Assembly (NCBI RefSeq): GCF_024679095.1 | Contig: NC_066512.1 | Span: forward strand, 11,809,097 to 11,873,096 | Direction of reading: 5' to 3' | Length of the DNA: 64,000 nt | DNA from: Eriocheir sinensis | Lineage: Eukaryota > Arthropoda > Malacostraca > Decapoda > Varunidae | Shown: positions 1 to 12,094 of the stretch, piece by piece | Layout: each line of letters starts with the position of its first letter | Numbering within the stretch: position 1 is the first letter of the stretch | Made by a program: the position numbers and the translations under genes | Notes under the pieces: generated by a model | What the model was told of the DNA's origin: nothing | The model's input: the letters and a program-made list of their open reading frames with translations, nothing else | The model's database searches: none

Positions 1-2
1 TC

Positions 3-812
3 GCAGATGGTACCAAGATCGGTAGAGTAATCCAATCAGACAGCGACGCTACCGTTCTCCAGGATGAGCTTGACAGACTATATGATTGGGTGAGGAAGTG
101 GCAGATGGAATTCAATGTCGGGAAGTGTAGCATTTTGAGTGTAGGTAGGAATAACCCCTTACACAATTACTCCTTAAATGACACTCCTCTAAGCAGGTCT
201 GGGCGTGAGAGAGACTTAGGAGTCCTAGTGAGCGCTGACCTCCGTCCTAGGGCTCAATGCATTCAGGCTAAATATCGGGCAAACAGAGTACTAGGTTTCA
301 TCTCAAGGAGCATGAGCAATAGGAGCGCTGAAGTCATCCTCAAACTTTACTTAGCACTAGTTCGACCTCATCTCGATTATGCAGCTCAGTTCTGGTCCCC
401 CTATTATAGAATGGATATCAAGATGTTAGAATCTGTACAGAGGAGGATGACGAAGATGATTCAATGGGTGAGAAACTTGCCTTATGAAGACAGGCTAAAG
501 CAGTTAAATCTACACTCTCTAGAAAGGCGAAGGTTGAGAGGAGACTTGATCGAAGTTTATAAATGGATGAAGGGATTTAATAAAGGGGATGTCAATAAAA
601 TTTTGAGAGTGAAAGAGCCAGGTAGGACGCGTGGCAATGGTTTTAAGTTAGACAAATTCAGATTCAACAAAGACATAGGCAAGAATTGGTTCACCAATAG
701 AGTGGTGGACGAATGGAACAGGCTTGGGAGCCATGTTGTGGGTGCCAATACCATAGATACATTCAAGAAGAGGTTAGATAAAGCCATGGATGGTGAGGTA
801 AGGTGGGGTTGA
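3..812 (+). mobile_element. LINE-A copy 1, CR1/L2-like RT C-terminal part
   Basis: This is the 3' part of a non-LTR retrotransposon RT whose 5' side runs off the window. The open frame continues from the window edge to the stop at 812. It starts in the catalytic box, which reads ADGTKIG where this lineage normally has FADDTKIG, so the second catalytic Asp is lost. The thumb/C-terminal blocks follow in order: FNVGKCSILSVG, then ERDLGVLVSADL, LVRPHLDYAAQFWSPYY, LESVQRRMTKMI and RRRLRGDLIEVYKWMKGF, ending in EWNRLGS and a KKRLDKAM tail. Its domain order matches the LINE-A copies at 2443 and 31151, but the sequence is clearly diverged, so it is a separate subfamily. The frame is unbroken, but the altered catalytic box makes it inactive. 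Confidence 0.85.
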
Positions 813-1109
813 GTGTACAGGAGCTGCCTTGTATAGGCCAACCGACCTCTTGCAGACTCCTTACGTTCTTATGAGATATCAACGCGTGACGTCACTGCAA
901 GGGGTGGGGCGGGCTCCGCGCGACAAAATCCTAACAACCTTTCGTAAATATGCGACCCGGGACGACCCGCACCTGTGCTGCCCCAAGAAACCGACCGCGT
1001 TTTCATTCGCCTTACAAGTAATGTACAAACAAACATAGGCATAACATTACCAACTTTAGCATATGGACCTTAGTGTCCAGTGCCATGTGATTTAGCATGT
1101 GCAACATTG
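813..1109. other. LINE-A copy 1 3' flank, no gene seen
   Basis: This stretch follows the LINE stop and probably begins with its 3' UTR. I see no second coding frame, tail repeat or RNA gene in it. Confidence 0.4.
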
Positions 1110-1559
1110 TTAAGAACATTTTGAGCCAAGTTGCGGGGGGGGCTTCATTTTAGACACGACACCACCAGGTCTTCGTCCTTTTAATAAAGCTGTAGCTCCT
1201 CTTGACACACCTGGTCCTCTTCTTGAGATGGAAGATGGCTGGCATGGAGTTCTGCTACCACGACCACATCCACCTTTCTTTACATTTAGTATATATAATC
1301 TAAAAAGCAAGCTGTTAAGCTGATTTGAAGTTTGTGGGGATTGGAGACGCTCCTTCAGCTTTTTTAGGGCCAAGCTAGTTTCTTCATTGCCCAGAGTTTC
1401 TGCTGCTTCCATCAGAATATGTGGCACAGACTGAGCCTCATTCTTTAAACTAACAGAAGATTCATTGCTCTGAGGAACATCAATCTCCATTGAGACTTTA
1501 TTAAGTGACTCACATTCTTGATGGCTACTGCTTGAAGAATCTGTTACTTCAATTTTCAT
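1110..1559 (-). CDS. Unidentified open frame, possible exon or processed pseudogene
   Basis: A 149-residue minus-strand frame that is not low-complexity and not an evident transposon. The N-terminal third is acidic and Ser-rich (DSSSSSHQECES, then MEIDVPQSNESS). The middle looks helical (ILMEAAETLGNEETSLALKK). The C-terminal third is basic, Gly/Arg-rich (GGCGRGSRTP, SRRGPGVSRG, LLKGRRPGGV). Just upstream on the same strand, in another frame, lies MKSLGDPEHDSLNINQEKV, ending at a stop only a few bases before the ATG. Frame-shifted coding sequence is therefore likely, so this may be a degraded copy of a nuclear protein. I do not recognise the family, and nothing shows that it is expressed. Confidence 0.25.
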   Translation of the reverse strand: MKIEVTDSSSSSHQECESLNKVSMEIDVPQSNESSVSLKNEAQSVPHILMEAAETLGNEETSLALKKLKERLQSPQTSNQLNSLLFRLYILNVKKGGCGRGSRTPCQPSSISRRGPGVSRGATALLKGRRPGGVVSKMKPPPQLGSKCS

Positions 1560-2339
1560 CTCTATACCTTCTCTTGGTTGATGTTCAGAGAATCATGCTC
1601 TGGATCACCCAGAGACTTCATTCTTTTTTTCATTGTCACCCACCATAATGTGTTTAATACTAGGCTACCCCGCATGAGGCAGACACCTTGTTTCTTTGAA
1701 GTAAGCAGATGCATACTATTGGACAACAATATTGCATTTCACATTCTTACTTGCATAAAGGGCGAGCCGCAGGTCATTATTGCAGTTTGTCATCCCTTCC
1801 GTTTTCTTGCTCTAACCCGTTTTCTAAACGTGGGATGCTATTGTGCGGCGGCGCATGTCGGAGTTTATGTACGTTTTAGTGTTGCTTGACCTTGAATGTT
1901 ATCTTGATGGCATGGTTTGCGTGAAATTTGTGAATGTGATCTATAATAAATGTGTTCACAGTTGGCTTGATCTTGCATGGTTTCCCATGCCACTTTTTTG
2001 GTTGAAGATGGAATCTAGCTCGGCCTCTTGTGTAGTAATCACGGCAAATCTATCTCTCTGGGAGCGGCGACATTGGATGATTAAATGTTGTTTTGGGAGA
2101 GGAGCATTTTAGTAGGCCATCTTTGGTCTTTCTCCGGTGGTTTTTTGGATGCTCTGTGCCTCTGTGGCATAAAATTGAAGTCTCCTCTGCCTTTGTGCTG
2201 GGCTAGCAGCGAGCGAAAGGTGTCCGTGCAACAAGGACACACATGGGACCCGAGAGCCAATCGCAAGGGACGGGGGCGGAGCAAGTTCGGCCGGCGGCTC
2301 GTGGAACGGTGCTTTTATCTCGCTCTGAAAAGACTTTAA
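1560..2339. other. No recognisable gene
   Basis: Mixed-composition sequence. Short frames occur on both strands, but none has a recognisable motif or codon-like bias. Confidence 0.4.
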
Positions 2340-2442
2340 TTTTATGCGGCCCGGATGACATCAGTCCGCGGCTCCTCAAGAACTGAGCCAAGGAGCTCTC
2401 AGGTCCTCTCTCCGTCGTCTTCACGTCTTGCCTAAGGGAGTT
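2340..2442 (+). mobile_element. Short LINE RT fragment
   Basis: About 100 bp read as GPDDISPRLLKN, an in-frame stop, then AKELSGPLSVVF and TSCLREF. This is the RT block normally written GPDxIxPRxLK...LxxPLxxxF. It ends at a run of T, and a different LINE begins immediately after it. Its closest relative in the window is LINE-C, where the same block is GPDNVSPHVLRHCSSE at about 23730. Confidence 0.6.
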
Positions 2443-4690
2443 TTTTTTTAAGAAGAAACCCAAATGGTCGAACAACGAAATTCAAAATAGCCTCTCTCTT
2501 AAAAAACGCGTATACAGTAGATACATATCAACTCAGAGCGAGGCTGACAAACAAGAGTTGGACAGAATTCGCCGCGAAACCAATAAATTAATAAAACGAA
2601 GCGAGAAAAATCTTGAAGAATATATAGCGGAAACGAGTAAATCTAATCCTAAAGATTTTTTTAGCTATGTAAATAATAAAAAAGTCACTCTCTTGTGGTA
2701 TCGGACCGCTTGCGAATGATAATGATAACCACACGAACGATGAAAATGAAATGGCTACAATCCTAAACAACTTTTTCACATCCGTATTTACCGACGAAGA
2801 TTGTTTATCACCTCAACCGCCGGAGGTTAGAAGGACCGAAAAGATGTTAAGTGGCGTGCTCATCGTAGAAAGTGACATTTTACGCACAATTGAAAAGATT
2901 AAAGTAAGCAAAGCTCCTGGTCCAGACAAAATTACCCCTAGGGTCTTAAAAGAAATCAAACATCAAATTTGTAAACCGCTCTCCATCATATTCAATAAAT
3001 CTTTAACAGTTGGAAAAGTTCCGTTGGATTGGAAACTTGCAAATGTCACACCAATTTTCAAAAAGGGGGACAAGTCTCATCCAGGAAACTATCGACCAAT
3101 TAGTCTGACATCGATTGTTTGTAAGTTAATGGAGACTATCACTCGCGACAATATGGTGAAATTCTTCGAAGAAAATAATATAATAAATAATTCGCAACAT
3201 GGCTTCCGTAGTAAACATTCGTGTTTAACTAACTTACTTGATATTTTTCATTATATTTTTGAGGTGTTCGATGAAAGAAGATCAGTAGATATCATATATC
3301 TGGATTTTCAAAAGGCATTTGTTAAGGTCCCCCACCAACGATTGCTCAGCAAACTATTGGCGCACGGTATCTCGGGTAACATTCACAATTGGCTTGTGGA
3401 CTGGCTCTCTGAGCGGAAACAGAGAGTAGTTCTAAACGGTGTTACATATAACTGGCTCGATGTCAGAAGCGTACCTCAAGGAGCAGTGCTTGGCCCCATG
3501 CTCTTCTTAATTTATGTTAATGATATCGATGATGGGCTCACTTGCAAAGTATCAAAATTTGCAAATGCCCCAAAAATTGCTAGTAAAGTAATTGCGACAC
3601 TCGACGAAGAAGCTTTACAATCAAATCTAGATCGACTTGCACGTTGGGCCAATCAATGGCAAATCAAATTTAACGTTGACAAATGTAGTGTTACACATCG
3701 GAAAAAATAACAATCGCGTTCGGTACGTTATGAATGGCCAACAACTTTTTGCAGTAAGTAAAGAAAAGAATCTTGGAATCACTATATCAAGCGATTTAAA
3801 GCCCGGTCAGCATTGTTCAGAGGTAGTTAAAACTGCAAACAAATTGGTTGGCTTCATCGGACGAGTCTTTAATAATAAGTCGGAAAAAGTAATATTAAAA
3901 CTGTATAATTCGTTGGTTCGAGCCCGTCTAGAGTACTGTATACAGTTTTGGTCTCCCTATTACAGAAAAGACATAGAAAAGTTGGAACGGGTTCAACAAA
4001 GAGTAACAGAGATGATTCCATGGTTGAGAAATATATCATATGAACAAAGGCTTAAAGAAGTAAATTTATTCAGCCTATCAAAACGAAGAATGCGAGGCGA
4101 TCTAATAGAAGTGTTTAAAATGTTTAAAGGATTCAGTGATATTAATGCGGAAGATTACTTTACAATTGATCGATCAAATAGAACAAGAAGAAATCACAAT
4201 TTGAAGATAAGTGGTAAAAGATCCTCGTCGCATGAAGCTAAACACTTCTTCAATCGAGTTGTTAATGTTTGGAACTATCTCCCCTGTGATATCATTGATA
4301 GTACAACAGTTACGGCCTTCAAGAATAGATTAGACAAGTATTTTGAATCCAACCAGCAACTAAGATATTACTCATTGTCGTAATAACGTTAAGTTCTTTC
4401 GAATACTGGTGTCCTTGTTCGCTTTTATCGCCCGGTAAGTGGTAGCAGTAATGGTAGTTCTTTCCTCTTTCCTACATAATTTCCATGCAGTTTTTCCATG
4501 CTGCATGGTTCTTTTTTCTTTCCTGCCAGCTTTGGCTGGAGGGATGGTGGGTGGGGAGGAGCCTTCGCCTTTGCTGTCCTTCATCTTCCACCTTTGATTA
4601 GATAGTTAGTGTAGCTTGTTACAAACAGCCTCGTAAGGACCAGCAGGTCTGCTGTTGTTTGTTCTTTCTTTGTGTCCTTTGTGTCCTTTG
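2443..4690 (+). mobile_element. LINE-A copy 2, CR1/L2-like ORF2 with 3' UTR
   Basis: A 5'-truncated ORF2. It starts in the linker between endonuclease and RT (KPKWSNNEIQNS, then DFFSYVNNKK), shifts frame near 2693, and enters the RT at KAPGPDKITPRVLK. RT blocks seen: FKKGDKSHPGNYRPISL, NNSQHGFRSKHSC, IIYLDFQKAFVKVPH (normally KAFDKVPH) and SVPQGAVLGP. The catalytic box reads FANAPK instead of FADDTK, so both Asps are lost. A second frameshift near 3690 is a 2-bp deletion relative to the sibling copy at 32090. The C-terminal part runs to the stop at 4383 and keeps QFWSPYYRKDIEKLERVQQR and KRRMRGDLIEVFKMFKGF. A 3' UTR of about 300 bp shared with copy 4 ends in short repeats of CTTTGTGTC. It is a dead copy. 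Confidence 0.9.
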
Positions 4691-4696
4691 TGAGTG

Positions 4697-6255
<1,559 letters not shown>

Positions 6256-6596
6256 CAGAGATTTACATAGAAAATCAGACTACACAGACCCCATGGTCCA
6301 GACTAGGTGGCCTGTCCTTAAACCTAAATGATTCTACATTAATCAGATGGCTCCAAAACGTTGCATTTCTACTCTAGTTAATATTAAGTTCAAGGAGTGA
6401 CGGTCGAGCTTGTTTTTAAAGGAGTCAATCGTGTTACACTGGGCCACTGACGGTGGGAGCTTATTCCATTCTCGCACTACAACGTTGGTGAAGAAAAATT
6501 TGGTGCAGTCTGAATTTACTTGTCTACATTTGAGTTTTATGCCATTGTTCCTCGTTCGCAAAGTGTCATCTCATAAACAATTCTGATCTGTCTTCA

Positions 6597-6786
6597 TTCG
6601 TGAAACGACTTGAACTCTTTGAAGAGAAGGGTATAAGGACACCTCTCCTTCCGAAATTGACCTCTCTTTCGGACACCTCTTTTGATTTTTTTTTAGGAGT
6701 AGCGAGTAGCGGGCTTTTTTTTTATTATTGTTTCCTTTTTTTGTGCCCTTGAGCTGTTTCCTTTGTTGTAAAAAAAAAAAAAAAAT
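6597..6786 (+). mobile_element. LINE-B 3' end nested in LINE-A copy 3
   Basis: A plus-strand, strongly 5'-truncated LINE-B. It carries the last coding residues (an RLELFEEKGIRTPLLPKLT-like reading), then the conserved 3' UTR marks AGCGAGTAGCGGGC and TGCCCTTGAGCTG, then a run of 15 A at 6771-6785. It interrupts the minus-strand host LINE between GKLIDF (6786 side) and FTNEDRSELF (6597 side). It is antisense to its host, so it is the younger of the two. Confidence 0.8.
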
Positions 6787-8136
6787 CGATCAGTTTTCCT
6801 CGGAGGCGACGTTTCTCAAGAGAGAACATGTTAAGGGTGGAAAGCCTTTCTTCGTAGGATTTGTTGCGCAAGGAAGGGATCATCTTTGTTGCCCGACGCT
6901 GAACACCTTCTAATTTAGCAATGTCCTTTACATGGTGGGGAGACCAAAACTGTACCGCATATTCCAAGTGGGGTCTGACTAAACTATTGTAGAGCGGAAG
7001 TATTACATCTTTATTCTTGAATAAAAAGTTTCTGTTCGCTTTATTTGCTGCATCGATGCATTGCTGTGAGAATTTGAGGTTTAACGCGATTTTGACCCCC
7101 AGGTCCTTAACTCATTGAACGCTTGTGAGTTTAACGCCGCGCATTTCGTAATCGAACTTCTTATTTCATGTTTCAACTTGAAGGACCTGGCACTTGTCTA
7201 CGTTAAAGGGCATCTCCCATCTATCCGACCATGCTGAAATTTTGTGCAAATCCTCTTGGAGGCTTTGCCTGTCTTTGTCAGTGAGAACCGAAGTTACCAA
7301 TCTTTGTGTCGTCTGGAAATTTATTAATGCGATTAATGAGTCCAACATCCACATCGTTGATGTAAATAATGAAGAGCACTGGGCAAGAACCGAGCCCTGA
7401 GGGACGCCACAAGTGACCGGTGCCCACTCTGAGTTAAATCCGTCAATCACCACTCTTTGTTGTCTGTTGTTCAACCAATTCGCGATCCATTGGTTTACTT
7501 GACCGTCAATACCTATTTGCTTTAATTTCTAAAGTAATTTAAGATGTGGGACTTTATCAAACGCTTTCTGGAAATCAAGATAGACTATGTCCAATGATTT
7601 GGTTACGTCATAAACTAAGAAGAGGTCTTTATAAAAGGTCAATAGGTTTGATAGGCAGGATCTTTTGTTACGGAAGCCATGCTGTGAATCCCCAATTAAT
7701 GAGTGGCTTTCAAAGTAACTCACAATTTTGTCTCTAATTATGCTCTAAAGTAGCTTACCAACAACTGAAGTTAGACTAATGGGTCTGTAATTACCTTAGC
7801 TTTTTTCCAATCCGAAGGGCCGATGCCTTGTCGCAAGGACATATTGAATACGGTTGTGAGGGAGGAGAGTATTTCGCTCTTTGTTTCTTTAAGTAGTATA
7901 GGATATACTTGGTCGGGTCCGGGACTTTTATTTGTTTTAAGTAAATGTTGAGCTTTCAGGACTTCATCGGCTGTTATTTCAAAATTAGGCAATGCATGCT
8001 CGAGATTTATATAAGTACTGGTGTTGGTGGTAGTGGGAGGAAGACTGTTAGTATTAAACACCGAGGAAAACTAATTGTTTAAGAGGTTTGCAATGTGTTG
8101 GCTGTCAGTCACTAGTGCACCGTCGCTGTTTGTTAA

Positions 8137-8376
8137 CCCCTTGGCTGCGGATTCCCTACAAGAAGACATCACAAAGCTATAGGAATGGAACAAAAAGTGG
8201 CTGCTACAATTCAATGAAGAAAAGTGTAAAGTCCTGTACCTTGGGAGGGGATATCCAGCATACCAATACCACATGGGAGACACTCCACTGTCCACCACAG
8301 AGGCAGAGAAAGACCTGGGAGTATATGTTACCAGGCTACCAGTGAAGACGAAATCTGTACCGATCGCAGTGGACGG
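8137..8376 (+). mobile_element. CR1-like LINE fragment nested in LINE-A copy 3
   Basis: A 240-bp plus-strand piece reading WNKKWLLQFNEEKCKVLYLG, then HMGDTPLSTTEAEKDLGVYV. This is the RT segment just after the catalytic box of a CR1-like LINE. It has no tail and no start. GTTAA flanks it on both sides (8132-8136 and 8377-8381). On the host strand, sequence on either side joins as GIGPL and TNSDGALVTDSQ. Confidence 0.75.
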
Positions 8377-8655
8377 GTTAAAGGTCCAATTCCACTTCTG
8401 ATCGCCTTTCTGTTGTTTATGTAACTGAAGAAGGATTTCGGATTATTTTTACAGTTGGCTGCAATATTTTCTTCATATCTACGCCTTGCCTGACATACTA
8501 ATCTTTTTACTCGTCGCCTGTCATCATGATAACGTCTAATGTTTTCGGGCGTGTTTTGTTCTTTCTTTAACCTGTAAAACAATTTTCCCTCCTTGACTGA
8601 GTGTTTAATTTCGCTATTAAACCAAGGTGGGCTTTTATTAGTGTTAATTCGCTTC

Positions 8656-9530
8656 TCACACAAAGAGACGAATGTGTTCTGCTGAGCGAGTAAATGATTT
8701 TTTAAAGCTTAGCCAGGCTTCCTCTACATTGCCGTTATCTGATAGTTGTATTTCTGTTAGTTTTTGTCGGATTTTTACGAAGTTAACTCTTTTGAAATTG
8801 GGTACCTTTACTTTATTTTCAGTCACTGATGTTTGAGCTCTAATGTCGACGCGCACTAATTTATGATCACAAGAACCGAGGTGTTCTCCTACCGTGACAT
8901 TACTGACTAGGTTATCTTGGGTAGTTATAACAAGGTCGAGAATGTTATTTTGTCGAGTTGGTTCAGAAACCATTTGGCTTAGATAATTTTCTTCTAAAAA
9001 TTCGATCGTTCTATGTGACTCGCCTTCTGTACCTGACAGTGTCGCCCAGTCGAAATGGGGGAGGTTAAAGTCTCCTAATATCAGTGAGTCGTTGTTATTA
9101 AGTGACTGCCTTAAAACGCTGTACATTTCAAGATCGTCATCGAATGATTGCCCGGGAGGCCTGTAGGTGACAGATATATTCAAATTGACTTTGGCAATGT
9201 TTACTCGCACGCACAAATGTTCAACGTTACTGTCTCTTAGTGTTTTGTCAGTGGGTTGCAAATAGCTTTTTGACAAAAAGGGCAACGCCACCGCCTCCAC
9301 GGTTTACACGATCTTTGTTGAAGAGTCTGTAGCTATCTGTGTTGTATGCGGAACTTAAATCAATATTTGTGGTGTCGATAAGTGTTTCGGTTATAGCAAT
9401 TACGTCAAAATTTTCTGTTAGAGCAAGACATCTCAGTTCATCAAACTTGTTTCTTAGGTTACGCGCATTGAAACTAAGGATTTTTAAGTTATCTAAAGGC
9501 TTGGTAATAGAGGTGGTGGTAATTGCGGGT
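8656..9530 (-). CDS. LINE-A copy 3 endonuclease domain
   Basis: An AP-like endonuclease, which in these elements nicks the target DNA to prime reverse transcription. The N-terminal block reads LKILSFNARNLRNKFDELR and then FDVIAITETLID, with the Asn and Glu of the active site. After GGGG near 9290 there is a small frameshift. The second part has VNLNISVTYRPPGQ, SLILGDFNLPHFDW (the GDFN active-site motif), LDLVITTQDNLV and GSCDHKLVRVD (the catalytic Asp-His pair). All the key motifs of the fold are visible, so only the frameshift breaks it. Confidence 0.82.
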
Positions 9531-9567
9531 TCACGGTTACGGGTTTGTTGCGATGCATGGCGTCTAT

Positions 9568-9798
9568 TTACACGGGCGGGGTGGAGGGACGTGGTCGAGA
9601 GCGGTTTTTTGAACGGGTGTCACGTACAGTGTCGTTTAAGAGCCTTCCGAATCTGGCTGCCCGGATGAGGGACAAGTGTATTCCGTCCCTGTGGAAGAGC
9701 TCACTCTGTCCGTAGAAATTGTCCCAGGCGTTGAAGAACTCAACGTCAAGCTCTCTGCAAAGAGTCTGTAAGCGGTTGTTGAGGCTGAAGGCCTTGCT
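9568..9798 (-). CDS. LINE-A copy 3 ORF1 C-terminus, SGNH esterase-like
   Basis: About 77 codons end at a TAA (9570-9568), just upstream of the endonuclease of the same LINE. The frame reads LNNRLQTLCRELDVEFF, NAWDNFYGQSELFHRDGIHL and RAARFGRLLND, then a basic Ser/Arg/Pro tail. The pattern WDxF...DGIHL...G.LL is the last block of SGNH-type esterases, in which Asp and His complete the catalytic triad. ORF1 esterases are known in CR1-like LINEs. The 5' end is lost at the (GA)n array. The DGIH pair is intact. Confidence 0.65.
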   Translation of the reverse strand, partial: SKAFSLNNRLQTLCRELDVEFFNAWDNFYGQSELFHRDGIHLSLIRAARFGRLLNDTVRDTRSKNRSRPRPSTPPV

Positions 9799-10144
<346 letters not shown>

Positions 10145-10473
10145 ATCGAAAGGCTGCTTAGCAAATTTGAAAAGGGCAAGTGGAATTTTTTTTATCTCCT
10201 ACTCCTCCTCCTCTTCTTTATCTTCATTCACCTCCGCTTACGAGTATTAGATCGGTGGTTCTTAACCTGGTTGGCGCACCCTCATATGGTGGCGGAGGAA
10301 TTATCCTGGGGGGGGGGGGGGATAAGTGGGACTTTCTCCAATAATACTTGTTATTACCTTAACAGGAGACCGTGGGTTAATACTGAGAAATTTAAAGCGA
10401 AAATATAATAATATTGCCTTTACTAACTATTAGCTTTCTATTGTCAACTTTGGCTTCCTATATTTTACTATAC

Positions 10474-10843
10474 TGACGGTTTTGATCTTTGAAAAACCTA
10501 TTTTTGGAAACCTTTCGTAACTAGTGCACGATAGCTATAATGTGAGAGGGAAAGCCTAGAGAAAAACGGCAAATATCCCAATTTCTAGACTACAATGTGT
10601 CTAGGCTGCACTAGAAAAATTAAGTAATAACGCGTGGAACAGTCGAATGAAGCGATCGAGAAGGGCGATAGCAGCGCCTGGACACAGATAGAGGAAGGTT
10701 CCGGAAGCCCCATGCCTCATTCTTTCAAGGCGCTTCGACGGAGGCTGGAGGAACCTTCTGTGGGGAAGGAGGAGGGGAATAAGAAATGTGCAGTAGTCAT
10801 TCCGGGTTCCCAAAAATAGGTTCTTCAGAGATCAAAACCGTCA
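10474..10843. repeat. Small fold-back: 40-bp inverted repeats
   Basis: 10474-10513 begins TGACGGTTTTGATCT. The reverse complement of 10804-10843 begins the same way, with about 37 of 40 positions matching. The pair encloses the left 230-bp repeat. The motif ACTAGTGCACGATAG occurs at 10520 and again just outside at 10862, suggesting a duplicated terminus. Confidence 0.7.
10501..10732 (+). repeat. Left arm of 230-bp inverted repeat
   Basis: Shares ACTAGTGCACGATAGCTATA, ATGTGAGAGGG, AAAAACGGCAAATATCCCAA and GGCGATAGCAGCGCCTGG with the reverse complement of 15057-15303. It lacks about 18 bp present in the right arm. Confidence 0.88.
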
Positions 10844-11294
10844 TTTTGGGAACCCTTCATGACTAGTGCACGATAGTAAACTCCCACTTGGAGCAGGGGA
10901 GAAGGGAACTCCATCGAAGTGCCACATGCTTGAGTCTACTTATGCGTCCTGCCAAGTTGGTAAGCGTAGAAGCGACTGAGGTCGCCCGAACTTGCCGTAG
11001 CGTACAATGTTGCGTAATCCACTCCGCTACCCGAGAGGAGGAATACCACCAGAATAAAACTTCAAGGTGGTTTGAGGCAAGGGTGTTCACCCAGGCAGAG
11101 ATGAGAAACAAGTAAGACACCGATGAAGCGAACGTAGTCACTGTCTTCCGTGCCAGGAAATCCTTTTTAAAAGTTGCGTCTCGCACATCCGAAGCCTGGA
11201 TAGGGAGGTCGTGATAATTCATCGTGGGGGCAAGGAGGAAAGACCTCATCTGAGAAGTGCCCTCAGGACGGGCGGTACACCATATGGAAGTTAA

Positions 11295-11690
11295 TCATTC
11301 GTCACATGAATGGTAAGCACTTGTCACGGACGCAGCCGCTGGTAACGCGGGAGCCGTACCCCGTGCCCTTGGGACGGGCAGTACACCACATGTATGGTAA
11401 GCACTTGTCACAGACGCAGACGCTGGTAACGCGGGAGGCGTACACCCGTGCCCTTGGGACGGGCAGTACACCACATGTATGGTAAGCACTTGTCACAAAC
11501 GCAGCCGCTGGTAACGCGGGGCGTACACCCGTGCCCTTGGGACGGGCAGTACACCACATGGATGGTAAGCACTTGTCACAGACGCAGACGCTGGTAACGC
11601 GGTAGGCGTACACCCGTGCCCTTGGGACGGGCAGTACACCAAATGGATGGTAAGTACTTGTTACAAACGCAAACGCTGGTAACTGGAGTC
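11295..11690. repeat. Tandem array, unit about 84 bp, five copies
   Basis: TGGTAAGCACTTGTCAC recurs at 11311, 11395, 11480, 11563 and (as TGGTAAGTACTTGTTAC) 11648, spaced 83-85 bp. Units also share GCTGGTAACGCGG and CCCTTGGGACGGGCAGTACA. Confidence 0.95.
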
Positions 11691-11871
11691 GTATAGAGAA
11701 TGGGTCCGAGCGAAGGCCAGGGATGCAGCGGCACCCCAGACCAAGATCAAGAGAATAGACCAGGTCTTCTCACGCGCAGGTTTTGACGTCATCAGCAGTA
11801 TGTAAGAGAGAAGGCGGAGAATAATAAGGAAAACGAGAGATATTTCATGGGATACTGAAACATTTAAGTTT

Positions 11872-11872
<1 letters not shown>

Positions 11873-11940
<68 letters not shown>
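11873..11940. repeat. (TG)n microsatellite
   Basis: Uninterrupted TG run. The frames it opens are not genes. Confidence 0.97.
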
Positions 11941-11941
<1 letters not shown>

Positions 11942-12094
11942 AGATGCTGATTATGCACAGGTCAGTCGGCGATTGCATGGGTACACTGCCTCCAATCTAA
12001 AATATATGAAAGCAAAGTGGCAAAGAAAATGTTATGCCTACTTGTAATAGTGGTCGCCTTGAGCGTGCCAAGGCACGATACAAAAAGGCCTAAC

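Noticed and set aside
11295..11690. Evenly spaced repeats considered as a CRISPR array
   Set aside because: Whole 84-bp units repeat, with no unique spacers, in a eukaryotic context.
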